Shown here piece by piece: positions 1-10,252 of a DNA stretch of 64,000 nt. The stretch covers positions 150,957,379 through 151,021,378 of the forward strand of contig CP136063.1 of NCBI GenBank assembly GCA_032622095.1, read 5' to 3'. The notes under the pieces were generated by a model. The model did no database searches and was not told the DNA's origin. It saw nothing but the letters and a program-made list of their open reading frames with translations. Position 1 is the stretch's first letter. Each line of letters begins with the position of its first letter. This stretch comes from Siphonodentalium dalli. Its lineage: Eukaryota > Mollusca > Scaphopoda > Gadilida > Siphonodentaliidae. A program made the position numbers and the translations under genes.

Positions 1-211
1 CCATTTTCCGAGATCTCGTCTGCGCATGCGCGAAGCGGGCGCCGCACGGGCTCGCCAATACGACAACGTTCACCGCCTGGTCAAACTACACACACGTACC
101 AAGTTTCGTCCCGATCGGTCGAGAATCGTAGATTTGTATAAATGACAGACAGACAGACAAACAAACAAACATACATACATACAGACAGAGGTCTTCAAAA
201 TATATATGAGA
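1..211 (-). mobile_element. Helitron-like non-autonomous element, 5' end
   Basis: Read on the minus strand this begins TCTCATATATATTTTGAAG directly after an A. It continues through a TCTG-rich stretch into a 'GATCGGGACGAAACTTGG' segment and then a GCGCATGCGC minisatellite unit. The same 5' end occurs at 49532 and 52605 on the plus strand. The 3' end lies outside the window. The family assignment rests on the TC start after A and on the hairpin-plus-CTAG 3' ends of the related copies near 50 kb. No Rep/helicase coding is present. Confidence 0.75.
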
Positions 212-799
212 TATATATTTATTTTTTTTAATATCCACAAATATATCCTTTGCTACCAGTTGCTACAACTAATTTCGAGTCAATCCTCGCAGTAAACATG
301 ACATTGCGGTGATTCTGGTCAGGTCAAATGAAGTCACCCTGACCCTTAAGCAACTTTGATGCTTAAGCAACTTATGCCCTTAATCAACTTAGGCCAAACT
401 CACCTTCATCTTTCTAGCTCACAACTGGATTGCTCAGTCTTACCCACAGTGAACCTTCCGAAATTTTGTAAACTATATTCTTTTTGTTTTATTCCTGAGC
501 CATTAAATCCTAGATATGTTTACGACTCACTGAAGTAAACTCAGCCAGCAACAATGCTGGAAATTCTAAGAAACCATGCAGTCATATCACTTCGAATAAC
601 TTCACAAAATTAAACCATTTTGGTAATCCGAAGAATAACTCACACAAAGTCTTCAAAACAAAATATGAAGACCAACAATATGGAAGACTTATAATATGGT
701 CATACTATCCTTTTCCAAGGCAGAAATTAGCGCACTGTCACACATAAATAAAACTGACAATCAAATACTGGGACAATATAGTTAGGGAGCCCGCATATG
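212..799. other. unassigned AT-rich DNA
   Basis: No convincing gene, repeat or RNA is seen. A 60-codon open frame at 356-538 has no recognisable motif and is probably chance. Confidence 0.5.
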
Positions 800-1262
800 T
801 TCTATTTACACTTTTGCGTACAAAAGGTTTGACCCCCTAAAGTTGGTTCCAATAATGGAACATTATGAAAAACCGATTTCTTAAGTTGCGCTTTCCTGGG
901 GTTTAGGGGCCGCTGAACCCCAAAAAGTGCAAAAAATCACTTCTATTTACACTTCCGCGTACATCGATGAATTTTAGTTTGATGATACTCCTAAGTTTAC
1001 TGATTAAGAAAACACAACTTAAGAAAGGGATTTTCCTGGGGTTTTCAGATAAGAAAGGGGGTCCCATGCTGAACCCCAAAACGTGATTTTTCACTTTTTT
1101 TTACTCTTTCGCGTACATCCATAAGTTTTGGTCTCAAAGTACTTTGATATATACTAATTATAAAAACACAACTTAAGAAGCAACATTTCCTGGGGTTTTA
1201 AGATAAGAAGGGGGTCATCGGGTTACCCTTCAAAACGTAAAAAAAATCACTTTTATTTACAT
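800..1262. repeat. three diverged tandem units of about 155 bp
   Basis: Each unit starts with TTTACwCTTyCGCGTACA-like sequence, passes through ACTTAAGAA and TTTCCTGGGGTTT, and ends in AACCCyAAAACGT before AAAAATCACTTTTATTTAC. Starts lie near 800, 943 and 1100. Divergence is moderate. No coding potential is shared by the units. Confidence 0.75.
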
Positions 1263-1559
1263 GATTGCATTCGTCCAACGTGTGTGTATGTGCGCACACC
1301 CCTGGAACGTTGCACTATTACAACCAATACATCCCTAAATCGATACGATCAACTTAAAAAATATATATTCATGTCGTTTTCTGATAAGAACGAGACTTGT
1401 AACCCCCCCCCCCCCCCCCCCACAACCCGATCCATTTTCTAGAACTATAAATGAGCCAGTTTTATGAAAATTATAGCGGGAAAATCTAGTACAATGTATA
1501 CAAATGTATATATTTTCGTGAAGCTAAGACATAATGACACTTTTTTGGGCCAAAATTGA
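1263..1559. other. unassigned DNA with a long poly-C tract
   Basis: A run of about 18 C residues lies at 1402-1420. Nothing else is recognised. Confidence 0.5.
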
Positions 1560-2660
1560 AACTCACCATCCAAGATGGCCGCCAAAATGGCCGCCGGAAG
1601 TTAAAAATATGACATTTTTTCACAAATATCTTCTAGATCAATTCATGCTGTTTGGAACTGGTTGAGTAATGCAACTTTATTTTGTGTTTTGTATATTAAC
1701 TGATCATTGGAGCAATTAAATATGCAATTATTGGGGTCCTAACCCCTTCCGATCCCTCAAAAATTCGATTTTACAGAACGCAGTACAAACTTTTACAAAA
1801 AATCACAATTGGGATTCTAGTCATATTTCAACAAGAAATGAAAAGAACAGTGTAATGTAAGTGAGGCATATCATTACCTATGAATATCCAAATCTCTGGA
1901 ACCATAAATCTTACCTTGGCGAAAATGGACGCCAAAATATGGAAAATGGTAAATATTGCCCCAGGGTGTCCTGCAATCGCTTACAAGTTCTGGTTGATGT
2001 ACACAATTGGCTAATCTGTTTTCTATACATTGCATACTAACATGTCTGATGCACCATGGATCATTTTTACTATTGTCACCACTGACATCACCAGAAATAT
2101 TGGATTATTCTCTCACAAACTTGACATAAATATCGGCAAAAATTCACTTTTCAGGGTTCGACCATTTGTTCAAGTAAAATGTAAATATCTTTGGATTGAA
2201 AGGTGTTTATTGTTTTGGTCTATCTTAAATGTGTCACACTACGGTGTTTATAGACTAAATTGCTCAAGATGGCTTCCAAAATGGCAACCAAATTTGTAAA
2301 AAGTTAACATATCCCGAACATTATTCTCTGCGTTATCCGAAAAAGGTAGCAAATTGTGATTCACTTGGTTGATGTACGTGTTAGTTACAATGCAAATTAA
2401 CTGACAACTACGTTCTATTATGTTTGTCCCAGTTCCGTATGTGGCATGACAAATACATTTTAAAGTTGCAGTATGGAATTTTTCGGAGAACCTCTTTTGT
2501 GATTCTGGCCATATTATTGAAAGGAAATGGGCAGAACTTTGAGACGGAACTGAGATGAACCATGATATGTGGGTATTCTGGCCCATTATGATACAAATTT
2601 ATCAACTGGATACAGGGTGGAAGCCAAGATGGCAGCCAGGGAGTTACTCTGTGATCATAG
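1560..2660 (+). repeat. tandem ~350-bp units with paired ATGGC boxes (YY1-like)
   Basis: Paired boxes of the form AAGATGGCNGCCAAAATGG recur near 1570, 1922, 2268 and 2623, a spacing of about 350 bp. The DNA between them is poorly conserved AT-rich sequence with TGACAT and TTCACAAATAT. Similar boxes occur in the foldback arms at 11-12 kb and, inverted, at 63.1-63.8 kb. The 5'-AANATGGCGGC form resembles the YY1 consensus. Function is not shown by the sequence. Confidence 0.6.
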
Positions 2661-2689
2661 ATGAGGATAATAGGTAATATATAATACAG

Positions 2690-3073
2690 GGAGTTATTGT
2701 ATGGTCATGAATGATTTGTGGGTATATAGGGAGTGCCCTGTTGGTAACGATGGGACGTATATTTATATATGTTGTGGATGTGTTATCATTGGTGGTGTAT
2801 GGGGAGTAGATTTATTATCATGGATGGCGTGTATGAGTATGGCAAGTATGGAACTTATGAGTGGTCGTATGTGCGGATATTGGTATATCTGGAAGGGCTC
2901 ACCATTGGTGATGTGCATATGTATACCTGGATTGACTCTATGGTCATGGGTATGGCGAATAGGTATACATGTAGTGGCTGTATGGTCCATGGTGAGGTGA
3001 ATATGTATACAATTAGTGACTGTATGATCGTGAATGTAGTGAATATGTATACATAGAGTGACTATATGGTCAT
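2690..3073. repeat. minisatellite of ~45-50-bp units
   Basis: Repeats of GTATACAT, AGTGACTGTATGGTCATG and similar phrases occupy this stretch. They create long open frames on both strands, including 163 codons on the minus strand, rich in His, Thr and Ile. These frames are a product of the repeat and not a gene. Confidence 0.7.
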
Positions 3074-3726
3074 GTGTCGGGTACAATGCCTGCGGCGAAA
3101 AAGGTTGCTTCATGCAATATATTGTCAAGATTGGACTACTGCAATGCACTTTTCGTGGGAAGTTCCCAAGAACAAATAACTCGTTTGCAACGTCTTCAAA
3201 ACACAGCCGCGAGGATTGTAGTGCGTGCTCCAAAATCCACACATGTCTCTCCAATTTTGAAAAACCTACATTGGCTCCCAGTGCGCGCGAGAATTGAATT
3301 TAAGTTAGCAACATTCTGCTACCGTTACTTTAAATCCTCTTCGCCAGCATCTCGGACCTTCTTACTTTGTATAAACCGGGGCGTGATAATTTACGCTCCA
3401 AGCAAAAACTTCTGGCTGTTCCCAGGTGTAACTATAAGACAATTGAACGTCGCGTGTTCACACATGCTGCGCCAAGTGTTTGGAACTCAATCCCTCTCGA
3501 TGTTCGAAATTCGCAATCTCTAGAAATATTCAAACAACGAATGAAAACTCACGTCTTTAGAATTTACCCACACACAACCAGCCGCAGATGACATTGTATT
3601 ATTATCCAACTGTGTGTGATTGCTATCATCCAGTGTTTGTATATAACTTGTATATATAGTCACAAGCGCTTCGAGCTACACCAGGGATGAGGCGCTATAC
3701 AAATACTATATATTATTATTATTATA
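3074..3726 (+). mobile_element. 3' end of a CR1/L2-type non-LTR retrotransposon
   Basis: The frame encodes the C-terminal end of a LINE reverse transcriptase: SRLDYCNALFVG, then ITRLQRLQNTAARIV, then LHWLPVRARIEFK. A frameshift near 3370 moves to a second frame that carries the usual ending (VWNSIPLDVRNSQSLEIFKQ, then RMKTHVF). The 3' UTR ends with GGCGCTATACAAATACTATA and an ATT-repeat tail at 3707-3724, as in the CR1/L2 group. It is 5'-truncated and frameshifted, so inactive. Its tail abuts the Polinton-like element and may mark where that element's left part was lost. Confidence 0.85.
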
Positions 3727-3764
3727 AAGATAAGTGTATCAGCATAATATTTTCATTTCCAATC

Positions 3765-4400
3765 ATGGAGTCGCATGAATCAGTCTTGTGTGTATTTTCG
3801 GCTATCGCTCAATTAATTCTTAATAATCGTTTCAAACTTCCAAAACAGACCAAAACATTTTTACATAAACCCCAAAAAGAGCTGAAGAAAATAGCTGACA
3901 GTAGAACCCATATCAATTCGAAAAAGAACATTATTTTAAAAACTGGTGGAGGCGGATTTCTCGGTGGAGGTTTGATCAGAAGTCTTCTCAGACAGAAAGA
4001 AAATTTAAGTACACAGATAGTTAGTCCAAATAGAGTAAATGCTACTAGAGTAAATCCTACAATTGCACAGCGAGCTAGTCCAGTTAGAGTAAATCTACAA
4101 TTGCACAGCGAGCTACTCCAGCTAGAGTAAATTCTACTGGATTAAATTCCACATTTGCTAGATTTCAACCACTCAACGATAATGGTCCGCAACCAATTCC
4201 ATCAGTTCAAGATGCAGAACATTACCCGTTTGTTCAACGATACTCAAACATTATGAATCTTGCAAAACCATCAAAATTAGCTTTGATGGCATTTGATCGT
4301 AATTTTAATAAACGTAAAAGTAAAAAAGTAATTCAGTCATTTGACATTCAACTGTTGAAGAGTAAAGATGGCGAAAAAAACTCCACTGATTAAAAAATAT
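3765..4400 (+). pseudogene. Polinton core-like protein with Gly-rich hydrophobic motif
   Basis: The first frame runs 3765-4130. It contains a Lys-rich helix-like segment, then ILKTGGGGFLGGGLI and a repetitive RVN-rich linker. A frameshift near 4100 leads into a second frame reaching about 4390, with FVQRYSNIMNLAK and a KRKSKK cluster. The helix-KKxIL-GGF layout repeats in the next gene, so the two look like paralogues. Small basic or hydrophobic proteins with this motif accompany F54H12.2-type Maverick genes. A virion core or membrane-active role is inferred only. The upstream frame extends into the LINE tail and I do not take it as the start. Confidence 0.55.
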
Positions 4401-4711
4401 GGTAGTTTTGTAATGGCTATGAATCAGGTACCAACTCATTTTCGAAAAAAAAATTGATAAAATATGCCCCAAAGAAAGTGATTGATTGCATGTCAGAATG
4501 CTGTAAAAATATTTTAAAAGATAATGTAAAACTAACAGAAGCTCAGAAGCGCAACCTTCGTCCGAGGTGTAGACACCTCAGATAACTTTCAAGCAAATCA
4601 ACATCTTTGAAACGAAAAAAACTAATTTTAAACCAAAAAGGAGGATTTTTACCACTTCTTATGCTAGCACCATTGCTTGGTAAAGCAGTCGCTGGAATAC
4701 TTCGCGGTTAA
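4368..4711 (+). pseudogene. small core-like protein with QKGGFLPLL hydrophobic C-terminus
   Basis: The frame starts with ATG at 4368 (MAKKTPLIKKYG). It continues through an ECCKNILKDN segment and a basic KRKKLILNQKGGF, and ends in a hydrophobic LLMLAPLLGKAVAGIL and a TAA at 4709-4711. Small frameshifts near 4450 and 4575 break it. The Lys-rich segment followed by QKGGFLPLL and a hydrophobic tail resembles a pVI- or core-type protein. It overlaps the end of the preceding gene and stops a few bases before the next ATG. Confidence 0.55.
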
Positions 4712-4713
4712 AC

Positions 4714-5405
4714 ATGATAAAAATGGTCGCTGTTCCCTTCAAAATGTTGGATGACATTAAAAAATGGAGAATAAGTCTAACTAATCCGAAATTACCACCT
4801 AATCTGGAAATTACAAATGTTTCAAAACTAAGCAGAGAATTGAATTCAGTTTTTGATCACAATTTGTCAGAATCCGAGAAGGTTCAATTATATGGTACAA
4901 CTTTGCACAAATTGAAAACTTCTCAAATATCAGTTAGAGCTATTTCAACCCCGAAAACAGAACAATTCCTTAATCATCATAGGGATGTGCTAGAAAGTAT
5001 TCCGTTACAGATGAGAAATGAGAAAAAAGCTGAACAACTTTTACAACTGATTTCAAAACATCCGCAAATGAAGTTTGGTGAAAAAGTTATTAGAGGATCA
5101 AATAGTGTTGATCTCCTCAAAGAAAAGGTTTCGAACCAACATGTTGGGAAATCTTTTCACAATGATTGAGCGAACTTAATGTACCTCAAGATTTTGTAGG
5201 GAACAGAAACCGTTGGCTTTGGATTAAAAAACATTTGAAAGATGATTCAGATGATGATTTTGAAACTCCGGCACAAAGCATAAAACCAAAACAATTTGAT
5301 TCTCATCGATTCACACCAGTGAACGGTATAAAAGCAAGACATTCAAAAACTAAAATAGCAGATAGGTTGACACCAATGGGTATTAAAGGCAGAAAAACAC
5401 AATAG
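4714..5405 (+). pseudogene. conserved Maverick protein upstream of integrase, unknown function
   Basis: An intact 151-codon frame (4714-5169) is followed, after a shift at about 5166, by a 79-codon frame to 5405. Together they look like one protein. The first part is helical with LSESEKVQLYGTTLHKLK. The second part has an acidic patch (KDDSDDDFET) followed by basic segments. Proteins with the VQLYxxxLxKL pattern sit beside F54H12-type integrases in many invertebrate genomes as I recall them. I do not know their role. The next gene, integrase, starts about 10 nt later. Confidence 0.5.
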
Positions 5406-5416
5406 GATCCATACTA

Positions 5417-6411
5417 GATGAACAGTTATCTAAAAATTTCTTTAATCCAAAGAAAGTTGGAAGTTATGGCGGTGTAAAGAAGCTTTTTGATGAAGCGAAA
5501 AAGGCAAAATAAAATAATAAAACTCATAGATGTGAAGAAATGGTTGCAAGGCCAGTCGACATGTACTTTACACAAACCAATAATTCGAAAATTCCAACGT
5601 AGAAAGACTGTTGTAGCTGGAATTGATATTCAATGGCAGGCAGATTTAGCTAATCTTCAGAATTTGAAAAAAACATGATAATTACAGATATCTGTTGTGT
5701 GTGATAGACGTTTTTTGCATGGGTACTGCAAATCCACGATAAATCTGGACAAACTTTGATCGAATCATTCAGGAAAATTTTGAAATCTTCAAAACGTAAA
5801 CGAAAATCGTTTCAAGCTGATAAAGGTTCTGAATTCAAAAATGAAAAGTTTTTGAAATTTCTGCGATCAGAAAGCATTCATTTCTTCACAACTAAGAATC
5901 CAGAGACTAAAGCAAGTATTGTTGAGCGATTTCAAAGAACTTTAAAAACTCGTATGTGGAAGTATTTCACACACAATAAAACTTCAAAATATATTGATGT
6001 TTTACAACACCCTAGTCGATTCTTACAACAATAGTTATCATCGTAGAATAAAATCGAAACCGTCGGAAGTTACTTTGAAAACTGAAGCTGAAATTTCCAA
6101 AAACTCTATGTGGAACAGGAATTAAAAAAGGAAAATCTACACTGAAAGTGGGTGACTTGGTTCGTATCAACAAAACCAAAAGAACATTTGAAAAGGGTTA
6201 TTTACCAAACTGGACTTGCGAAATTTTCTAAGTTGATAAAATTTGTAAAACTAATCCAATCACATTCAAAGTTTCTGATCTTGATGGTGAAGAGATTGAT
6301 GGATCATTCTACAAACATGAAATCCAACATATAAAAGACAGTAAGGTGTATGAAATAGAATCAGTTATTGATAGAAGAACGAGGAGAGTGGGTGGTAATA
6401 CAGTAAAATAA
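5417..6411 (+). pseudogene. Maverick/Polinton DDE integrase (rve family), frameshifted
   Basis: Order of parts: an N-terminal segment with SYGGVKKLFDEAKK; a DNA-binding-like VKKWLQGQSTCTLHKPI; then the catalytic core with first Asp in IQWQADL (about 5640), second Asp in FQADKGSEF (about 5819) and Glu in KASIVERF (about 5924). The spacing is about 60 and 35 residues, the retroviral-type D,D-35-E pattern. The C-terminal part has TKRTFEKGYLPNW and DGEEIDGSFYKHE, a chromo/SH3-like tail. Frameshifts or stops lie near 5512, 5680, 5750, 6030, 6120 and 6230, so it is inactive. It is related to the transposon-derived protein F54H12.3 of nematodes and would integrate the linear element. Confidence 0.88.
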
Positions 6412-6479
6412 ATTAAAAGTTCATTGGCTTGGACACCCAAAAAAGTTTGACAGTTGGATCCCAGATCCCAGATTCAAAT

Positions 6480-6489
6480 TTATATAAAA
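6480..6489 (+). promoter_or_regulatory. TATA box
   Basis: TATATAAAAC stands about 20 bp upstream of the ATG of the small membrane protein. It lies in a gap between integrase and the capsid block, so it may start transcription of the downstream structural genes. Confidence 0.4.
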
Positions 6490-6500
6490 CAGAATTTATC

Positions 6501-6758
6501 ATGTCGCAAAAACATTCAGATTCAATTATTCTCGATGAACCATCACTATTTCAGTTCTGTGGTGAAAAAGTTGCCAAGAACCAAGTCACCTACTTCACGC
6601 AGATAATTATTATTTATATCATAATAATTACATCTATTGTACACATTAGTATCCAGAGCGCAAACAAAGAATTGTGGCTTATTCTTCTAAATAGCTCTCT
6701 AGGTTATATTCTACCAACACCTGGACTGAAATTATTGAAAAATACTGAGAAAAAATGA
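6501..6758 (+). CDS. small two-segment membrane protein of the Maverick capsid cluster
   Basis: The 85-residue frame has no internal break. Residues 1-25 are hydrophilic. A strongly hydrophobic segment follows (IIIIYIIIITSIVHI), then a second with LLNSSLGYILPTP. A protein with the CGxKV start and the LGYxLPxP motif commonly lies between integrase and capsid genes in F54H12-type Mavericks as I recall them. The role is unknown, perhaps in the envelope or an internal membrane. I chose the ATG at 6501 over upstream in-frame codons because a TATA box sits just before it and family similarity begins there. Confidence 0.6.
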   Translation: MSQKHSDSIILDEPSLFQFCGEKVAKNQVTYFTQIIIIYIIIITSIVHISIQSANKELWLILLNSSLGYILPTPGLKLLKNTEKK

Positions 6759-6779
6759 ATTAATTCTACATAACTCTCA

Positions 6780-7601
6780 TGAGTGATAGTTCAATGTCAC
6801 TTGTCGCAGCCAACTCACAATGTTGTTTCACAGTGAAATTACAAAAACATACATATTGATAAAGAGCATTGGGAAGTTGCAATGGTTGAACTAATTGTAC
6901 CATCAGAAACATACAACATTATTGGAGATGCTTGCATAATAAAAATAAAAACTTCTGTTCCAAGAATTTTACAATACCTGCACAAGTTACCAATAAGTGA
7001 TGTAGTAATTTCAAAACCAGAAAATGGTATAGAATTAAAAGCACCAGAAGGAGCATGTTCTGGTGCAGCACATTTGACAGATACAATTCAAGGTGTAATT
7101 GATAGTACAGTACGCAGATTGATTCCAGAACTGAAATTCGAATTAGGATATTCCAAAGCACAACAACGAGTTAAAATTTCAACCAATAGTTATACCAAAG
7201 TAGGTCTTGTACTCCCCATAGCTCTTTTGGATAAACTTGGTTACAGAACAAAATCAGGCAGTGTTACGTTTGCTACTCCTTCGATAACATTTTCATATGG
7301 AGTTGATTTAAATGCGGAGCATAATCAATTGTTCGTTTATTCTGACATTGCTGATTATACAATTGTTAGTGATGTTGAGGCACCGATATTACGAGTGACA
7401 CCATTCGAGAGTAAAAGATTGCATGATGGTCAACATATTAAGCATGAATTCCAAAACTTACATTATGTACCAGTATCAAAGTCTAACTTTGAGACCATAA
7501 ATGTGTATATATCTGGTGATACTGGCAAACCAATTCAGTTTGTTGGTGGAAAGTCTATGGTAAAGTTGCATTTCCGACGCCGAAGTAATTTGTATTTATG
7601 A
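6780..7601 (+). pseudogene. penton/minor capsid-like protein (Polinton PX-type)
   Basis: The N-terminal part begins at ATG 6780 (MSDSSMSLVAAN) and breaks near 6868. A 239-codon frame then continues from about 6858 through KEHWEVAMVELI to TGA at 7599-7601. The start FTV..., the WEVAMVEL phrase and the C-terminal GKSMVKLHFRRR are typical of the predicted single-jelly-roll minor capsid (penton) protein encoded with Maverick capsids. One frameshift is seen and the rest is open. The assignment to penton is by family position and motif; structure prediction has not been run. The stop overlaps the next start by one base. Confidence 0.65.
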
Positions 7602-7966
7602 TGATCCCCGTGTATAGAGGCGTACCTAGACAGTATGGAAATGGAATTGGTTCACTATTCAAATCTACAATGAGAACAGTAGTACCGTTTCTAAAACCTA
7701 TTGGTCAGATTGCTAAACAAGTACTCAAGCATGGACTTGCTGCAGTCTAAGATGTCATTCATCGTGGTAAAAGTCCGAAAGAAGTTATTTTGAAACAAGG
7801 TAAAGAAATCTTTTGGAAGGGAAACAATAAAGAAAATATCAACACCAAAACGCATAAATAGATCATCGCGGTCTTTGAAAAATCATTCTTCTCGCAAACG
7901 AGTTAGAAGTAAGTCCATTAAAACACCTGTAAAGAAATCAAAACGATCTCTCGATATATTTGATTA
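7601..7966 (+). pseudogene. pVI/core-like basic protein
   Basis: The ATG at 7601 overlaps the preceding TGA (TGATG). The N-terminus reads MIPVYRGVPRQYGNGIG, followed by an amphipathic LFKSTMRTVVPFLKPI and a basic C-terminus (KTPVKKSKRSLDIFD) ending in TAA at 7964-7966. A stop at about 7748 and a shift near 7850 interrupt it. The GxGIGxLF...PFLKPI layout with a Lys/Arg tail is the common core or protein-VI-like component of F54H12-type Mavericks. Such proteins are thought to link capsid and DNA or to disrupt membranes; that role is inferred here. Confidence 0.6.
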
Positions 7967-7969
7967 ATC

Positions 7970-9269
7970 ATGATGATGCAAAATGGATCATGCGAATGCA
8001 GCAAGTCCGAGTTAGGTACTTCTGATGTTCCACCAACAATGACAACGATGTTGGAATCACAATGGATAGAACATCACCCGATTACCTCTTTGAATAATTC
8101 CGCACCGATAGAATTTGTAATTCCACCTCAAACTGAAATGGACAGATGTGAATCAATCATATTTGTACCTGAAATTCAAAATCACAAAAGCTGATGGAAC
8201 AAACTTGGTTGATGCTACTGAAATTGCGCCCATTAACAACTTTTTCCATAGCATGTTCGGTAGTATCGATATTTACCTAAATAACAAACTTGTAACGGCG
8301 AACGGAGATACCTATCCTTATCGAGTCTACATGGAAAATCTCTTGGCTTATTCTGGTGAATGTAAAGAAAATCAACTTGCTGCACTAGAAATGTGGTATC
8401 CAGATGCCGCTAAACGGTTCACCGAAAACACTAAAGCTGGCCATAATGATGGATTGAAATCTCGCCAAGCAATCATAGCAGGTAGTAAAACGATAGAATT
8501 GTGTGGTCATTTACACACAGATATATTTCTACAAGAGAAATACTTACCAAATGGAATTGAGATAAGAATTCGTCTCAATAGAGCGAATCCAAAATTCTCT
8601 TTAATTGGTCAAGACGAAGGAAATATAGTGTTTGAAACGGCAGTTTTCAATGTTCGTACAATTACGCTGATCCCAGTAGTAGCAAATAACTTGAAACAAA
8701 CAATAATACAGAGAAATATGAAAATACCGACTAGAAGAGTTGAAGTGAAAACATTCACTATTGGTGCAGGGCTTAGATCAAAAATTGAAGATCAGCCTTT
8801 TCAAGGACAATTGCCAAAGAGACTTTTCATAGGCTTGGTATCAAACAAAGATATGAATGGCGATACTGAAACGAACCCATTCCATTTCCAACACTTCAAT
8901 CTGAAAAAGCTTGAAGTTAGTCAGGACGGGCATACCATTCATAACCGACCATTTGAACAAAACTTTGCATCAGAACAATGCCTAATATCTTATTTATCAC
9001 TGTATCAGTCTTCGGGTATGTTTGGACAAAACAAGTCCTTTGGTTTGAATCTCGAAAAATACATGAATGGTTATTGTTTCTGGGGGTACGACGTCACACC
9101 TGACCAAGGAGCAGAGGAAGGACATTTGCATCCAATAAAAACCGGTAACATAAGGTTAGATCTTCAGTTTGCTGCAGGTCTAGTTTCAGTGATCAACGTG
9201 ATAGTCTATGCTGAGATCGATAATCAAATTGAAATCAACAGTTCGCGAGAAATAATAACAGATTATTAA
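7970..9269 (+). pseudogene. F54H12.2-like protein, candidate major capsid protein
   Basis: The N-terminal 60 codons (7970 onward) include CSKSELGTSDVPPT and QWIEHHPI. After one frameshift near 8155-8190 a 373-codon frame carries the signature ITKADGTNL, INNFFHSMFGSIDIYLNN, then PYRVYMENLLAY, and ends in TAA at 9267-9269. This is the widespread invertebrate family named after C. elegans F54H12.2, encoded beside F54H12.3-type integrases. The total length of about 430 residues fits a double-jelly-roll capsid protein, but that fold is an inference. Apart from the single break the gene is well preserved. Confidence 0.75.
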
Positions 9270-9272
9270 AAG

Positions 9273-9727
9273 CATGGATGGATTGTATTTGGACGAAAAA
9301 TTGAGACTGCAAGTTGGAGGACTCGATTTCATTCCATATTGTATTCCTATCCTTGAAAAAAGTTCGGAAAACTTCCGAGAAATGTTTCGTTCATGAAGTA
9401 CAAAATCAAATTTCAAAAGAAGTGACACTCAATTGTGAAGGATGTAAATTAGATCATCCAAGTCAGACACGACATTCACTTTGTCTTTGGACACCACCTA
9501 TACAATGGGCAGATATGTTAATTGATATAGTACTACTTAAATTGAACATTTACCGAGTTATGGAGCAATGGTATCCAGAAATAGAATCATTTACATCACA
9601 AGAGAAATTTGAGGCATTCAAACTTTGGAAAGATATAAAGGAAGTTGTTCATGCAAACTGTAACCAATTTAATTCAGTTTTTATTGACTTGTGGTGTGAA
9701 AAAGTTAAACAAATACTACGAAGATGA
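9273..9727 (+). pseudogene. conserved Maverick protein with CxxC...H motif
   Basis: The frame starts at ATG 9273 (MDGLYLDEKL) four bases after the capsid stop. It shifts near 9375 and continues to TGA at 9725-9727. The central CEGCKLDHPSQTRHSLCL arranges Cys and His as a possible zinc site. Residues after it are helical (LWKDIKEVVHANC). This protein habitually lies between the F54H12.2-like gene and the protease. I do not know its function. Its stop overlaps the protease start as ATGA. Confidence 0.55.
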
Positions 9728-10252
9728 ACACTAGCGAACTTCAGCATATACTAGACAATCATCCTACCTCTGTTCATTGTATGGTGTGGTGTGTGCAAAA
9801 GATCAGTTACCATACGATAAACCTCATCATGTAAAAGCATACATAGTAAATACACATACGTCAGAAAAACCAGGAGAACACTGGGTTACAATTTTCTTCA
9901 ATGGAAACATTGCAACATATTTCGATTCCTTTGGGATACCAGCTTTGATAAATATATCAAATCATTTATTCAAAGAAATTCGATCGAATGTAAAATAAAC
10001 GTTGGGCGGTTTCAACATCACGGTACAAACGTGTGCGGTATCTACTGCATAGTTGCTCTACATTTCTTGAAAAGCGGATATGCTATAAAGGTATTAGTTG
10101 AAATGAGTTTTGATGGTGACTACTTCAAAAATGATAGAAAAGTATTTCATTGGTTCCATAGAAACTATGAGCCCTTACGAAAAGAATCAGAAACATTACC
10201 CAAAACATATATTTCACAAACTTGTAAGACTTACTGTGAATTTCATTATTGA
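9724..10252 (+). pseudogene. adenain-like cysteine protease (ULP1/C5 family)
   Basis: Catalytic-type motifs appear in order: His in KPGEHWVTIFF, Asp in ATYFDSFG, and Cys in TNVCGIYCIVALHFL. This is the His-Asp/Glu-Cys layout of adenovirus maturation protease and of Polinton PRO. In capsid-forming elements it cleaves virion precursors. The frame shifts near 9779 and again near 9997, so it is broken. The start ATG (9724) overlaps the preceding stop. The reading frame ends in TGA at 10250-10252, followed by AT-rich 3' sequence with a poly(A) signal. Confidence 0.8.

Noticed and set aside
2763-3254. 163-codon minus-strand open frame
   Set aside because: It is made by the 45-50-bp minisatellite (His/Thr/Ile periodicity) and runs into the antisense of a LINE.
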